Source of the DNA: Bacillota bacterium
Lineage (GTDB): Bacteria; Bacillota; Clostridia; Christensenellales; Christensenellaceae
Direction: 5' to 3'
DNA length: 64,000 nucleotides
Assembly: GCA_023393165.1 (NCBI GenBank)
Contig: JAEWMJ010000057.1
Location: forward strand, 124,001-188,000
Numbering within the stretch: position 1 is the first letter of the stretch; each line of letters opens with the position of its first letter. The notes beneath the pieces are model-generated. The model made no database searches. It had not been told where the DNA came from and was given only the letters and a program-made list of their open reading frames with translations. Position numbers and translations under genes: made by a program. Below, piece after piece: positions 7,747 through 16,085 of this stretch.

Positions 7747-9788
7747 TTATCTCTTCTCTTCCAGCAATTTTTTGAATTTTTCCGCGCCGAATGCGGGCGG
7801 CAGGCAGGTCTGCCCCCTGCACACATACGCCGTGGGTCTTTCGTCCTGCATCTTGTATCCGGAAAAATAATCCCGCAAATTTTCTGGAATTTTTTCATCC
7901 GCCGCTATCACAACAACGTCCGCGTCCCTCCCCCTGGCAAGTTCAATCATCCCCTGCAATTCTTCCTTTGTTTTACCAACGAGAACTATTTTTATTTTCT
8001 CCCGGCTGTCCTCCAGCATCGCGTGCATCATATGGGCATACGCGCCCGGACTCCGGGATATATCATCCGCAAATGCGCGGAATATATCCACAGCGCGTTC
8101 CCTCATTTCAAGATCCCCCGTCAGACCGGACAAGCGCAATAAATTTCCAGCCTCAACGGAATTTGCCGAAGGCGTCGCTCCATCGTAAACCGTTTTGGTG
8201 CGGGCGATCAGCATCTCGGAACTCGTACCCGAATAAAACAGGCCGCCGGTTTCATTGTCCCAAAAATCTTCCATAAATACTTCGTTCATCCGCACCGCGG
8301 CTGAGAGTACGTCCGCGTCAAACGCAGCGGCATACAGTTCAAGCAATCCCCATATGAGATACGCCCAGTCGTCCGCATGCGCGGGATTTTTCGCCTGTCC
8401 TTCGCGGTAAGAGGATTTCAAAGCTTTTCCTTCCATCAGCTTATTCTGGACGAACTGCCAGCATTCGGCTGCGGTCTGGATAAAACTGTAATTCTTTAAT
8501 ACTCTTCCGGCAAACGCGAAGGCCGCCATGGCCAGTCCGTTCCAGCAAGTAAGGATTTTGTCGTCCAGAAACGGATGGACCCGTTTTTCACGGGCGTCAA
8601 ACAATATTTTTCGCTCTTTTTCAAAATCCGGCATTTCTTCCAGGCCTAGCGGATTGCCTATCAGATTGGGGATGTTTTTACCTTCAAAATTACCCCCATC
8701 CGTTATATCGAAATTGCCGCAAAAATTCTCCGCAGCATCTCCCAGAAGTTCGCCTGCTTCGGACCGGTCCCAAAGGTAAAACTTGCCTTCCACGCCCTCC
8801 GAATCCGCGTCCTCCGCGGTATAAAACCCGCCTTCGGGTGAGCGCATCATCCGCTCCAGATACGAAAGGGTGCTTTGGGCGGTATTCTTGAGGCTCTCTC
8901 TGCCCGTCCGGGCATAGGCCCCGGTATAGGTGTATGCCAGCAATGCGTTGTCGTACAGCATTTTTTCAAAATGCGGAACCAGCCATCTTTGGTCGGTAGA
9001 GTAGCGGCAGAAACCGTACCCGATATGGTCGTGGATGCCGCCCCTGTCCATGGCGTCCAGCGTCTTGAGCGCCATTTGAAGCGCCTGCGGCTTATCGTGC
9101 GCCTCCGCGTATTCCATCAGAAACAGCAGCAGATGCGGAGAAGGGAACTTGGGCGCATAGGAAAATCCGCCGTAATTTGTGTCAAAACTTCTCTTCAGTT
9201 CCCCGTATGCGACATGCGGCAGGTTTCTGTCCTCGTCTTTCTTTTGAGCAGTCCTGCTGTTCAGATATTTTAATACCTCCTGCGAAGCTTCTTCCAGCTT
9301 GCCCCGGTCCGAATCCCAGATTTTACGAATCTGTAAAATGAGGCTTTGAAACTGCGCGTTTGTAAAATAAGTTCCGGTAAAAAAAGGGCGCCGCTCCGCA
9401 TCCATGAATATGGAAAGCGGCCATCCGCCGCTGCCCGTCATGGCCTGGCATACGTCCATATACACATGGTCCACATCCGGGCGTTCCTCCCGGTCCACCT
9501 TGATGCTCACAAAATTGTCGTTCAGCATCCGTGCCGCCGCCTCGTCCTCGAACGTTTCACGTTCCATCACGTGGCACCAATGACAAGTGCGTCATAGTAG
9601 ACAAGTCAGCTATACCCAATAGATAGGAAAACAGGCTTATCCTCAAGCCTTGCTTTCTCAAACGCTTCTTCTCCCCATGGGAACCAGTCCACCGGATTAT
9701 ACGCATGCTGCAACAGATAAGGAGATTTCTCATTGATTAATCTATTGGGTATTTTCTTTTGATTGTCCACTTGACCACCCCCTTTCAA
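7747..9788 (-). pseudogene. DUF255 / YyaL (SSP411-like) thioredoxin-domain protein, broken at its CxxC
   Basis: Two pieces of one gene are visible. The 5' piece (9606-9788) encodes the family N-terminus NRLINEKSPYLLQHAYNPVD through FLSIGYS. The 3' piece (reading on from about 9588) continues TCHWCHVMERETFED and runs about 600 residues to the (alpha/alpha)6-barrel end. Between them is a 20-base insert (9589-9608) that starts with TGA and shifts the frame, exactly at the conserved Cys-His-Trp-Cys redox site. The 3' ORF alone (607 residues from ATG 9570) lacks the thioredoxin motif. The 5' piece is AT-rich and the 3' piece GC-rich, so the two may have different origins (see the junction entry). 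The likely start of the 5' piece is the GTG at 9771-9773, preceded by GGGGGTGG. Confidence 0.8.
9582..9608. other. Probable ICE-chromosome junction (att site)
   Basis: The sequence contains GACAAGT twice (9582-9588 and 9600-9606), 18 bases apart. It separates a roughly 60% GC, GC3-rich coding stretch on the left (chromosome) from a roughly 43% GC stretch on the right. A serine recombinase gene ends about 220 bp to the right. I interpret it as the hybrid attachment site left by integration into the DUF255 gene. The exact crossover dinucleotide cannot be read from one end. Confidence 0.55.
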
Positions 9789-9829
9789 AAAACAGAGATT
9801 ATAATATTCTAATAATTTTTTTGATCATC

Positions 9830-11344
9830 CTATTTGAAATTGATCTTTATTCTAATATCGTCTCCGTTCTTATACCATATTATACTATCCAGAATAGTAC
9901 GATACAGATCATTTCGAGCTGCATTATCCGTAGTAATAGTAATGTTTTCAAAAAAATCGGATAATGATTTTAATCTCTCCGTATTGGATAGTGGCTGATC
10001 ATTATCGGATAGTTTTTTTAGCGTATAAATTTCATCTGAAATGTTATTTATTTCAAGCTCTCTCTTCCTTTTTCTCTCAAGCCATTCTTCGCGACAATAA
10101 TCACCCATTTCATATGCATCATTTACTAAAGTCAAAGCCTTTTTTTGCTTGGATAAAAGAAGCTCTTTTTCTTTTATGAGGACTTCCAGCATATTTAAAT
10201 CGTTATCTTCTTGTTCAACAATAGTCAGAAAACTATCTTTATACTTCGCAATTTCGGCAAAAACCTTTTCTTCTATAACGGATACAACAATACCTTCATT
10301 ATGACATTTTGTACCGTAGGGATCAATATACCAGCACGGTTTCATATGATACTTATTATCTCTAAAGTAAAAAGTATGGGTATGACCGCATCTACCACAC
10401 TTGATTAAACCAGAAAACATAAAAGTTTGGTGGCGCGCTTTTGTCGCTATCTGCTTCCTATCATTTATAAATTGAATAATCTTGTCATGCTCTTCCTGAG
10501 TTTTTACAGCTTCATGGCAATTTTTAACTACTACCCATTCGCTTCTGGGTAAAACTTTATAATCTTTTGCATTGGGCCGTTTATTTTTATGAGCATCTCC
10601 TTGAGTCTTGTTGCTTATTATTTTTCCAAGATGCGTTTCGTCGAATAAAAGTCTTTGGATTGAAAATCCGTTCCAGTATTTAGATTTAACTGTTAATATG
10701 CCTTTTTGATTAAGACTATTCGCAATTTTTTGTGGGGGTACCCCTTGCAGAGCTTGATTAATCATACTCCTATAAACCTTGTATCTCTCATCATGAACAA
10801 CAAGTCCTTTAGGATTGAACTTATCTTTATATTGTTGATAGACATAAGGAAATGGTGGGATACCATTTGTCCATTGACCGCGCCTAGAACCGATTTTCTT
10901 GCCCTGTCGCAACCTCTTAGTTATCATTTTATATTCCTGACGTGCAAAAAAGCCCTTTAAATCTGCATAAGTATCATCAATATCATCATTGAGATCATAG
11001 ATTTTATCGGGCGTTATTATGAGAGTATTTGACCTTTGAAACGCCTTTTTTATTCGATCTTGTTCTCCAAGGTCACCTCTCCCCAACCTGTCATATTCTA
11101 CAACGCATACTGCATCATATACCCCTTCTTCGACTTCCTTTAATAGTTTACTGATTTGGGGACGCATATCTATACTATCGGAAGTACCCACTTCCATATA
11201 TTCTACGTATTTGAAATTGTTTTTTTGACAAAGGTCAATAAGAACTATTCGATGCTTTTCTAAATCTTCCATGCTTTCCGCACGGGATTTTCTGATGTAG
11301 ATCGCAACATAACGGATAATGTATTTTTTGTTTTCAATATCCAA
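9830..11344 (-). CDS. Large serine recombinase (ICE integrase)
   Basis: The protein has 504 residues. The N-terminal resolvase domain (about 8-160) carries the catalytic Ser20 in IYIRKSRAE, the conserved EYDRLGRGDLGEQDRI helix, and a following Arg-rich segment. It is followed by a recombinase domain (about 175-290; GIPPFPY, PQKIANSLNQKGI), a zinc-ribbon (IKCGRCGHT ... CWYIDPYGTKC, about 325-365) and a long coiled coil (about 375-440). This is the TndX/TnpX/phage-type layout that integrates and excises elements without extra phosphotransfer factors. The start is a TTG with GGGAGG eight or nine bases upstream; no ATG fits. It is the last ICE gene before the proposed attachment site, as expected. 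Confidence 0.92.
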   Translation of the reverse strand: MDIENKKYIIRYVAIYIRKSRAESMEDLEKHRIVLIDLCQKNNFKYVEYMEVGTSDSIDMRPQISKLLKEVEEGVYDAVCVVEYDRLGRGDLGEQDRIKKAFQRSNTLIITPDKIYDLNDDIDDTYADLKGFFARQEYKMITKRLRQGKKIGSRRGQWTNGIPPFPYVYQQYKDKFNPKGLVVHDERYKVYRSMINQALQGVPPQKIANSLNQKGILTVKSKYWNGFSIQRLLFDETHLGKIISNKTQGDAHKNKRPNAKDYKVLPRSEWVVVKNCHEAVKTQEEHDKIIQFINDRKQIATKARHQTFMFSGLIKCGRCGHTHTFYFRDNKYHMKPCWYIDPYGTKCHNEGIVVSVIEEKVFAEIAKYKDSFLTIVEQEDNDLNMLEVLIKEKELLLSKQKKALTLVNDAYEMGDYCREEWLERKRKRELEINNISDEIYTLKKLSDNDQPLSNTERLKSLSDFFENITITTDNAARNDLYRTILDSIIWYKNGDDIRIKINFK

Positions 11345-11423
11345 TATGCCCGCCTCCCAATAATATATCTAGGATTATTATGAGTTTTAAGACAGATAGA
11401 GTCAAAGGTGCCAATTAGATCTC

Positions 11424-11582
11424 CTATGGTATAACCACTTTTTTATCTTGGACTTGAAAAACTATTTTATCTGATTTGCTACTTCCATGAAGACGGCATA
11501 ACATTTTCTGAAAATTCTTTAAGGCTTCGTTTGATGGTGTGTTTGAAATAACAACTATTTTTAATTTGATGTTTTCACACAT
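11424..11582 (-). CDS. Small ICE protein upstream of the recombinase
   Basis: The protein has 52 residues from ATG 11582, preceded by AGGAGG; an in-frame upstream ATG has no ribosome site. The sequence begins MCENIKLKIVVISNTPS and ends QVQDKKVVIP. No domain is recognised. Its position, directly before the serine recombinase and after the sigma/ORF8 genes, is where other elements carry an excisionase or a small regulator, so a recombination-directionality role is possible but unproven. A 13-bp inverted repeat lies just upstream. Confidence 0.5.
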   Translation of the reverse strand: MCENIKLKIVVISNTPSNEALKNFQKMLCRLHGSSKSDKIVFQVQDKKVVIP

Positions 11583-11616
11583 AAGTTTTCCTCCTATCCG
11601 ATTAATGTTATAGAGG

Positions 11617-11677
11617 AAATAGGAAATACCCATGTTTTAAGAAGATATGACTTATAGGTGTACCGTATTTCCTATTT
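11617..11677. repeat. 13-bp inverted repeat upstream of the small ICE gene
   Basis: AAATAGGAAATAC (11617-11629) and its exact reverse complement (11665-11677) flank 35 bases. The left arm lies within a small tandem repeat (GGAAATA twice). It sits about 35 bp upstream of the start codon of the 52-residue protein. It could be a protein-binding site or an mRNA leader stem. Confidence 0.6.
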
Positions 11678-11735
11678 TAAAAAAGGTATAAAAATGGGCC
11701 AGAATCTATATTTTAAGCCAGTTTTTTGTATCAAG

Positions 11736-11861
11736 CTATTTATTTAAACATTTATATCTTATGACTAATCTGTAATGAATTTGTTTTCGATATAAAGTGT
11801 AAATGCATGACAATTCAACTTTATCATTAGGATACCGGACAACAGCGGGCCGCTGCCTCAT
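11736..11861 (-). CDS. Possible 41-residue ORF in a GC-rich islet
   Basis: The ATG at 11861 is preceded by GGGGGGAGGTG at good spacing, and the frame runs 41 codons (MRQRPAVVRYPNDKVELSC onwards) to TAG. The stretch from 11,820 to 12,110 is much richer in GC than its surroundings and contains no other convincing gene on either strand. The islet looks like a conserved noncoding or relic segment. The ORF is supported only by its ribosome site. Confidence 0.25.
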   Translation of the reverse strand: MRQRPAVVRYPNDKVELSCIYTLYRKQIHYRLVIRYKCLNK

Positions 11862-12148
11862 AGGAATCACACCTCCCCCCATTCTGATGGCGGGCCGTCC
11901 CTTGACATCATGTTAGCCAGACGGAAGTATCATTATCCGGTTCGTGAGATCATCGCCTGCAGGCTTGCCACAGCCTGCCTGAGGCACAATATTTGTCGCT
12001 CTCCCCATTACTGGAGGTCCTGGCGTATCTGCCGCATAGCTTGTCCTTTCGGCTCACGCACCGAAGGTATCCGGTATCATATATTGAATTTTCAAAGTCC
12101 AGAAGTATGATCTACTGATCATAAACAAAGTATTAAAAGGATTTTGAT

Positions 12149-12391
12149 TTAAAATATTTTGAAACTTATTATTTTTGTTATTAACTTCGTCTGCAGTTGT
12201 CGCCGCATTTCTTCGTCTACAAAGTTATAGGTATTGCCTGATTCATCAAAAAGTTTTTTAATCGATAGTTTTAATATATAGCTATCATAATGGTCAACAA
12301 TTTTATTAATTGCAGCTACGTTACCTTTTACCGCTAACAAAATTGTTGGAAATGGAATCCTTTGGATTTTCTTCTGAGCAGTACTGTTCAC
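12149..12391 (-). CDS. Tn916 ORF8-like helix-turn-helix protein
   Basis: The protein has 80 residues. The pattern FPTILLAVKGNVAAINKIVD, then HYDSYILKLS and YNFVDEEMRRQLQTKLITKI matches the ORF8-type regulators encoded beside the sigma-like ORF7 of Tn916-family elements. It starts inside the 3' end of the sigma-like gene (overlap 12321-12391), as in Tn916, so the two are translationally coupled. In Tn916 these two products control transcription of the recombination and transfer genes. Confidence 0.75.
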   Translation of the reverse strand: MNSTAQKKIQRIPFPTILLAVKGNVAAINKIVDHYDSYILKLSIKKLFDESGNTYNFVDEEMRRQLQTKLITKIISFKIF

Positions 12392-12806
12392 TGTTAGCCT
12401 CCAGATACTTTTTAAGTAATTTTAGCGCACTAGACCTCATATAGCTTACAGTCCAATGAACGAGATGAAGAAAACTGGATATTTCTTTGTCTGTCATGTT
12501 CAGCCAATAACTTAATATAACGATATCCCGTTTTATATCAGGTAGAGTATTGATAGCCTCGAGCAAAGTCTCGTTTTCTATTTCAAATACAAAACCAGCG
12601 GCAGCCAACTGGCCTCCTAGATTATATTTATCGATTGAATATAGTTGATTCATTTCATTTGGTGTCAGTTCACTAAATGCTTTTTCATGCTCGAGTAAAT
12701 ATGATTCATGTTGCCGAATATCTTTCATTTCATTGGCGACTACAAGCTTACAAAAATAGTCAAACTGTTTTTCAACCCTTTGTTTATTGGATAAAGAAAT
12801 TTCTAT
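12321..12806 (-). CDS. Tn916 ORF7-like sigma factor (start codon uncertain)
   Basis: The region-4-like end LLEAINTLPDIKRDIVILSY followed by MTDKEISSFLHL identifies an ORF7-type ECF-like sigma factor of conjugative transposons. The first in-frame ATG (12728) would give 135 residues, but family-like sequence continues upstream in frame (VEKQFDYFCKLVVANE, corresponding to the ENQFDYICKRA region of Tn916 ORF7). A strong AAGGAGGAGGTG lies in front of it. At the correct spacing the codon is ATA (12804-12806), not ATG. Either ATA is used as a rare start, or the original ATG has mutated and only the shorter form is made. Confidence 0.7.
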   Translation of the reverse strand: MEISLSNKQRVEKQFDYFCKLVVANEMKDIRQHESYLLEHEKAFSELTPNEMNQLYSIDKYNLGGQLAAAGFVFEIENETLLEAINTLPDIKRDIVILSYWLNMTDKEISSFLHLVHWTVSYMRSSALKLLKKYLEANSEQYCSEENPKDSISNNFVSGKR

Positions 12807-13303
12807 TAAAATTCACCTCCTCCTTAATTTTTAGAAAAGACTAATTTTTAGTTATTAATAGAACGAATCGAAATGTATAATTTTGTAATAATTTAGAAAA
12901 AAACAAAAAAAACCGCTTATTGCGGTTAAAAGAATTTATAAATCCATTTTTAAAATAGCTCTTAGATTTTTTTAGCTTGCTAGATAATATGTCTGGTCTT
13001 TTCATAGTCCATGTTGAGTAAAACAGAAATCTGCTTTAAGTTTCTGTTTTTAAAAATATTTATATATAAAGCTTGTTGAATAGAGGGACCAGGGTGCTTA
13101 AGTAATCATTTACTGTTTTTTTTATTTCCATTCAGCTTTGATGTCTCATAAACCGGCTTTCACCCTGGACTTAGGGGTTCTTTTAAATATGGTTTCATTT
13201 CCTCTGAGGTTCGGAAAACAACTTTCTCAGCATGAGCCATTCATTTCGTATACAAGTGAGATCACTTACAAGGATTACAACCAAGCGTAAAATAACTGCA
13301 TAA
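12807..13303. other. Intergenic region between the ICE regulation module and the cargo
   Basis: AT-rich, about 500 bp. It holds the ribosome site of the sigma-like gene, one terminator hairpin (12905-12927) and no ORF I would support. It marks the boundary between Tn916-type backbone and metabolic cargo. Confidence 0.5.
12905..12927 (-). terminator. Terminator between cargo operon and sigma-like gene
   Basis: The stem AACCGC-AATAA-GCGGTT is followed on the minus strand by a T run. It would stop transcripts leaving the tpiA end of the cargo operon before they enter the ICE regulatory genes. Confidence 0.7.
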
Positions 13304-14086
13304 TTAGTCGGGTTTACAGCATTGCAAAACGTCGCGAATAATTTCGTTAAATTTATCAGCCTCCCACGCGCTCCTTCCGATAAACAAGCCATCGATATTT
13401 GGTATTTGCATCAACTCTTGTGCATTCTGCCGATTAACGCTTCCCCCATAAAGAATAGGTATTTTTAGCCCTTGAGTTTCTCCAAAGAGTTCTACCAGTA
13501 TTTTACGAATAACCTTATGTTTTTCTGCTGCATATATCGGGGAAGCAGGCGAACCATTAACTCCTATGGCCCATACCGGTTCATATGCAATCCAGACACG
13601 CTCTGCCTGATCTGGCAAAATTCCATTCAAACCGATTCTAAGTTGAATGCGCAATATCTCATCCGATATTCCCACTCCTTTCTGCTGTCCTGTTTCCCCT
13701 ATGCACAGTAGCGCGGTTAATCCATGCGCAAGCGCGCATCTCATCTTTAAATTCTCTTCTTCGTCAGTCTCATGCAGGATGTGTCGACGCTCGCTGTGCC
13801 CAATCTCAGCAATATCAATTCCTATTTCCGAAAGCATCAGTGGTGAAATTTCTCCGGTAAATTGACCCCGTTCCTCCCATCCGATGTTCTGCGCACCCAA
13901 GCGGATGCTTTCGGTAGGAACACATCTGCGGCTGCTCTCAAGCGAAGTAAACGACGGGATTACAAACAGCTCCAGCCATTCGCGGTCAATATCTCTGGTC
14001 AATTCATGAAGCTTCATTAAATATTCTCTTGTTTCTACCGCAGTTTTGAACATCTTGGTATTCGTTCCCAGATATAGTTTTTTCAT
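13304..14086 (-). CDS. tpiA: Triose-phosphate isomerase-like (EryH-type candidate)
   Basis: The protein has 260 residues, close to the usual TIM length. Catalytic positions are present: Asn-x-Lys in GTNTKMF near residue 10, His in AEIGHSERR, Glu in WIAYEPVWAIG, and the phosphate-binding ILYGGSV with GLFIGRSAW. Canonical TIM interconverts glyceraldehyde-3-P and DHAP. Paralogues in polyol clusters (EryH) isomerise L-erythrulose-1-P to D-erythrulose-4-P. Because it lies nine bases behind an RpiB-like gene and in an operon with DhaK/DhaL-like genes, the EryH-type role is plausible. It is the last gene of the cargo operon. Confidence 0.88.
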   Translation of the reverse strand: MKKLYLGTNTKMFKTAVETREYLMKLHELTRDIDREWLELFVIPSFTSLESSRRCVPTESIRLGAQNIGWEERGQFTGEISPLMLSEIGIDIAEIGHSERRHILHETDEEENLKMRCALAHGLTALLCIGETGQQKGVGISDEILRIQLRIGLNGILPDQAERVWIAYEPVWAIGVNGSPASPIYAAEKHKVIRKILVELFGETQGLKIPILYGGSVNRQNAQELMQIPNIDGLFIGRSAWEADKFNEIIRDVLQCCKPD

Positions 14087-14094
14087 GTTATTAC

Positions 14095-14553
14095 CTATTT
14101 CATATTACCTTTTTCGATTTCGATAATGTTGTTCACCTTCGGCGTTGATGCACCATCTTTGAATTCAAGCATGATCCATGCATCCAGTATACGCTTTGCC
14201 AACTCCACGCCAATAACACGTGCGCCAAAACAAAGCACATTACAGTTGTTGCTTAATACAGAACGCTCCGCGGAATAGATATCATGTCCGACTGCCGCCC
14301 TAATGCCCTTAAATTTATTTGCGGTGATCGCCATGCCGATTCCTGTCCCACAAACCAAAATCCCTTTTATCTGATATCCGCTAGCAACAATCCTTTCACA
14401 TACGTGGGCCGCAACGGTCGGGTACATCGTCGGATCATTTGCGTTGCCGCAGCCCACATCTTCCACTTCAATTCCCTTTTCCTTAAGAAACGCAATTAGA
14501 GCTTTCTTGAGATCTACAGCCGCGTTATCACAGCCAATAATAATATTCCTCAC
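14095..14553 (-). CDS. rpiB: RpiB/LacAB-family sugar-phosphate isomerase (EryI-type candidate)
   Basis: The protein has 152 residues, typical RpiB length. The catalytic Cys is present in VCGTGIGMAI, followed by NKFKGIRAAVGHD and FGARVIG. Two residues differ from E. coli RpiB: the His after the first Asp (GCDH) is Asn here (GCDNAAVDLK), and the His of RQHND is Ser. Such changes suggest a substrate other than ribose-5-P; in erythritol clusters the homologue EryI converts D-erythrulose-4-P to D-erythrose-4-P. It is tightly linked to the TIM-like gene. Confidence 0.88.
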   Translation of the reverse strand: MRNIIIGCDNAAVDLKKALIAFLKEKGIEVEDVGCGNANDPTMYPTVAAHVCERIVASGYQIKGILVCGTGIGMAITANKFKGIRAAVGHDIYSAERSVLSNNCNVLCFGARVIGVELAKRILDAWIMLEFKDGASTPKVNNIIEIEKGNMK

Positions 14554-14627
14554 ATTATCCTCCTCAAAAGAATTCTTTTCCCTCTGTATCCTATTTCCGC
14601 TAAATGCCGCTATATTTTAGAGTCTAA

Positions 14628-16073
14628 TTATTGATCCATCACTAATTTAACTCCATAAAAATTGCACAAATATTTCAACTCATCCGAAAAATCACCATAA
14701 ACGATTGAGTAATGATGGCCAGTTGCATTTCTAAGGAATGAATCTGGGTTTTCCAACTTTATCCCACAGCCGGGCCATCTGGTGCCACCTGTAAAGCTAT
14801 TGTTGGGAGCTTCTTCGTTATTATTCAAACGGAATGTTGTTTTGGCTATAGCCGCATGAAAACGCAGTGTGCTGTCATTGCCACCCAGTCGCAATAGTGT
14901 GACGGTCTTTTCTCCTTCAAACTCAAATTCAATACAAGCACCGCCGGAATCACCATTTAAGTAAGGCTTAGCAACCGCTTCATCTGGTACTAGCTGAGGA
15001 ATAGGCCATAGAGTATACCCATTACTGTTTGCCATTGAAACCGGTCCGGAGCCGCAGTTAAAAAAATTGATCACGCCCTCTTTCTCATTCAATCTAGAGA
15101 TATCCGCAAACATGACAGGTTTATGTGAGAGCTTTTTTAGGATATACATAGAAATGCCGGCAGGAATATCCCCCTCGCAAGCCGCAATGGTGGACTCCTC
15201 CTCGTTGAGCATTGCAGTTGCAAGGCAAGCGCCATAACTATAGCCATAACACTTGTTCACAAGCTCCGGCATACATTTCGTCGCGAACATGTCAACTTCA
15301 TATAACTTTTGGAAACGTTTGTATGCCAGATACAACCGCATTTGTGATATAATTGCGTCAGGATTGATCTTTTCCCCATTGTCCAGATTCCAATTCACCT
15401 TCTGGCAGCTAGCAATGAAAGATTCCGTTAAGCGTTTTGCTTCAGTTTCATCAATCTTCTCCAACTCTTTAAATATTTCGACATGATCATATTGCGGAAA
15501 ATCGATTCCGAAAACCTTTTTCCAGTTGAACTCATTCACTTGCGTCTGGTACATCATCATGCACTTGCCGCCGATAAGCGCAATATTCCTGCCGACAAGA
15601 TCGTTTTTTGTCCATGCAGCGCGTAAGGCCTTTTTTATTTCGTCTGCGCGTTGCTTGTCATCAATCTTGCCATACATATATACAAACGGCAGCTTCATCT
15701 CTTCCATCACGTATCTGAGCTGTACCGAAACTCCTAAGGAACCATTGGCGATTTTATCACAAAGGCCATATATTACGCAAGGCTTGTTATTCAGCGCGTT
15801 AACAGCCGTAGTCACCAGCGATGTATACATCCAAGAACCAATCACAAACAAAAACATATCGCAATTCGCTTTTTCCATTTCCGTACATGTTTCCATAAGC
15901 TTGTCCAGCTCAAACAGCGGCTCATCCGGTATCATGATTTCGATATCAGTATCGCTGCCAAAGGTCTCCTTGGCCACATCGATATACTTCCATATGTTGC
16001 CCTGATATTGATTGGTTTTCGCAACAGGCAAAATGCCCATCTTTAGCTTTTCGTTGTGATTGAATTTACTCAT
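14628..16073 (-). CDS. L-fucose/L-arabinose isomerase-family protein
   Basis: The protein has 481 residues. The overall pattern of the FucI/AraA fold is present: an N-terminal segment with DMFLFVIGSWMYTS, a middle segment with NKCYGYSYGACLATAMLNEE and ACEGDIPAG, and a C-terminal barrel with LLRLGGNDSTLRFH and HHYSIVYGD. The Glu, Asp and His expected as Mn ligands lie in these segments. Such enzymes convert an aldose to a 2-ketose. Being next to an FGGY kinase and a class II aldolase, it would supply the ketose for phosphorylation and cleavage. The substrate cannot be named; L-fucose itself is only one option. Confidence 0.75.
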   Translation of the reverse strand: MSKFNHNEKLKMGILPVAKTNQYQGNIWKYIDVAKETFGSDTDIEIMIPDEPLFELDKLMETCTEMEKANCDMFLFVIGSWMYTSLVTTAVNALNNKPCVIYGLCDKIANGSLGVSVQLRYVMEEMKLPFVYMYGKIDDKQRADEIKKALRAAWTKNDLVGRNIALIGGKCMMMYQTQVNEFNWKKVFGIDFPQYDHVEIFKELEKIDETEAKRLTESFIASCQKVNWNLDNGEKINPDAIISQMRLYLAYKRFQKLYEVDMFATKCMPELVNKCYGYSYGACLATAMLNEEESTIAACEGDIPAGISMYILKKLSHKPVMFADISRLNEKEGVINFFNCGSGPVSMANSNGYTLWPIPQLVPDEAVAKPYLNGDSGGACIEFEFEGEKTVTLLRLGGNDSTLRFHAAIAKTTFRLNNNEEAPNNSFTGGTRWPGCGIKLENPDSFLRNATGHHYSIVYGDFSDELKYLCNFYGVKLVMDQ

Positions 16074-16085
16074 GGGAATATCTCC

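Noticed and set aside
9570..9608. Programmed frameshift or translational bypass in the DUF255 gene
   Set aside because: The 20-base gap has no slippery heptamer or matched take-off/landing codons that would return to frame, and the composition break favours a recombination junction.
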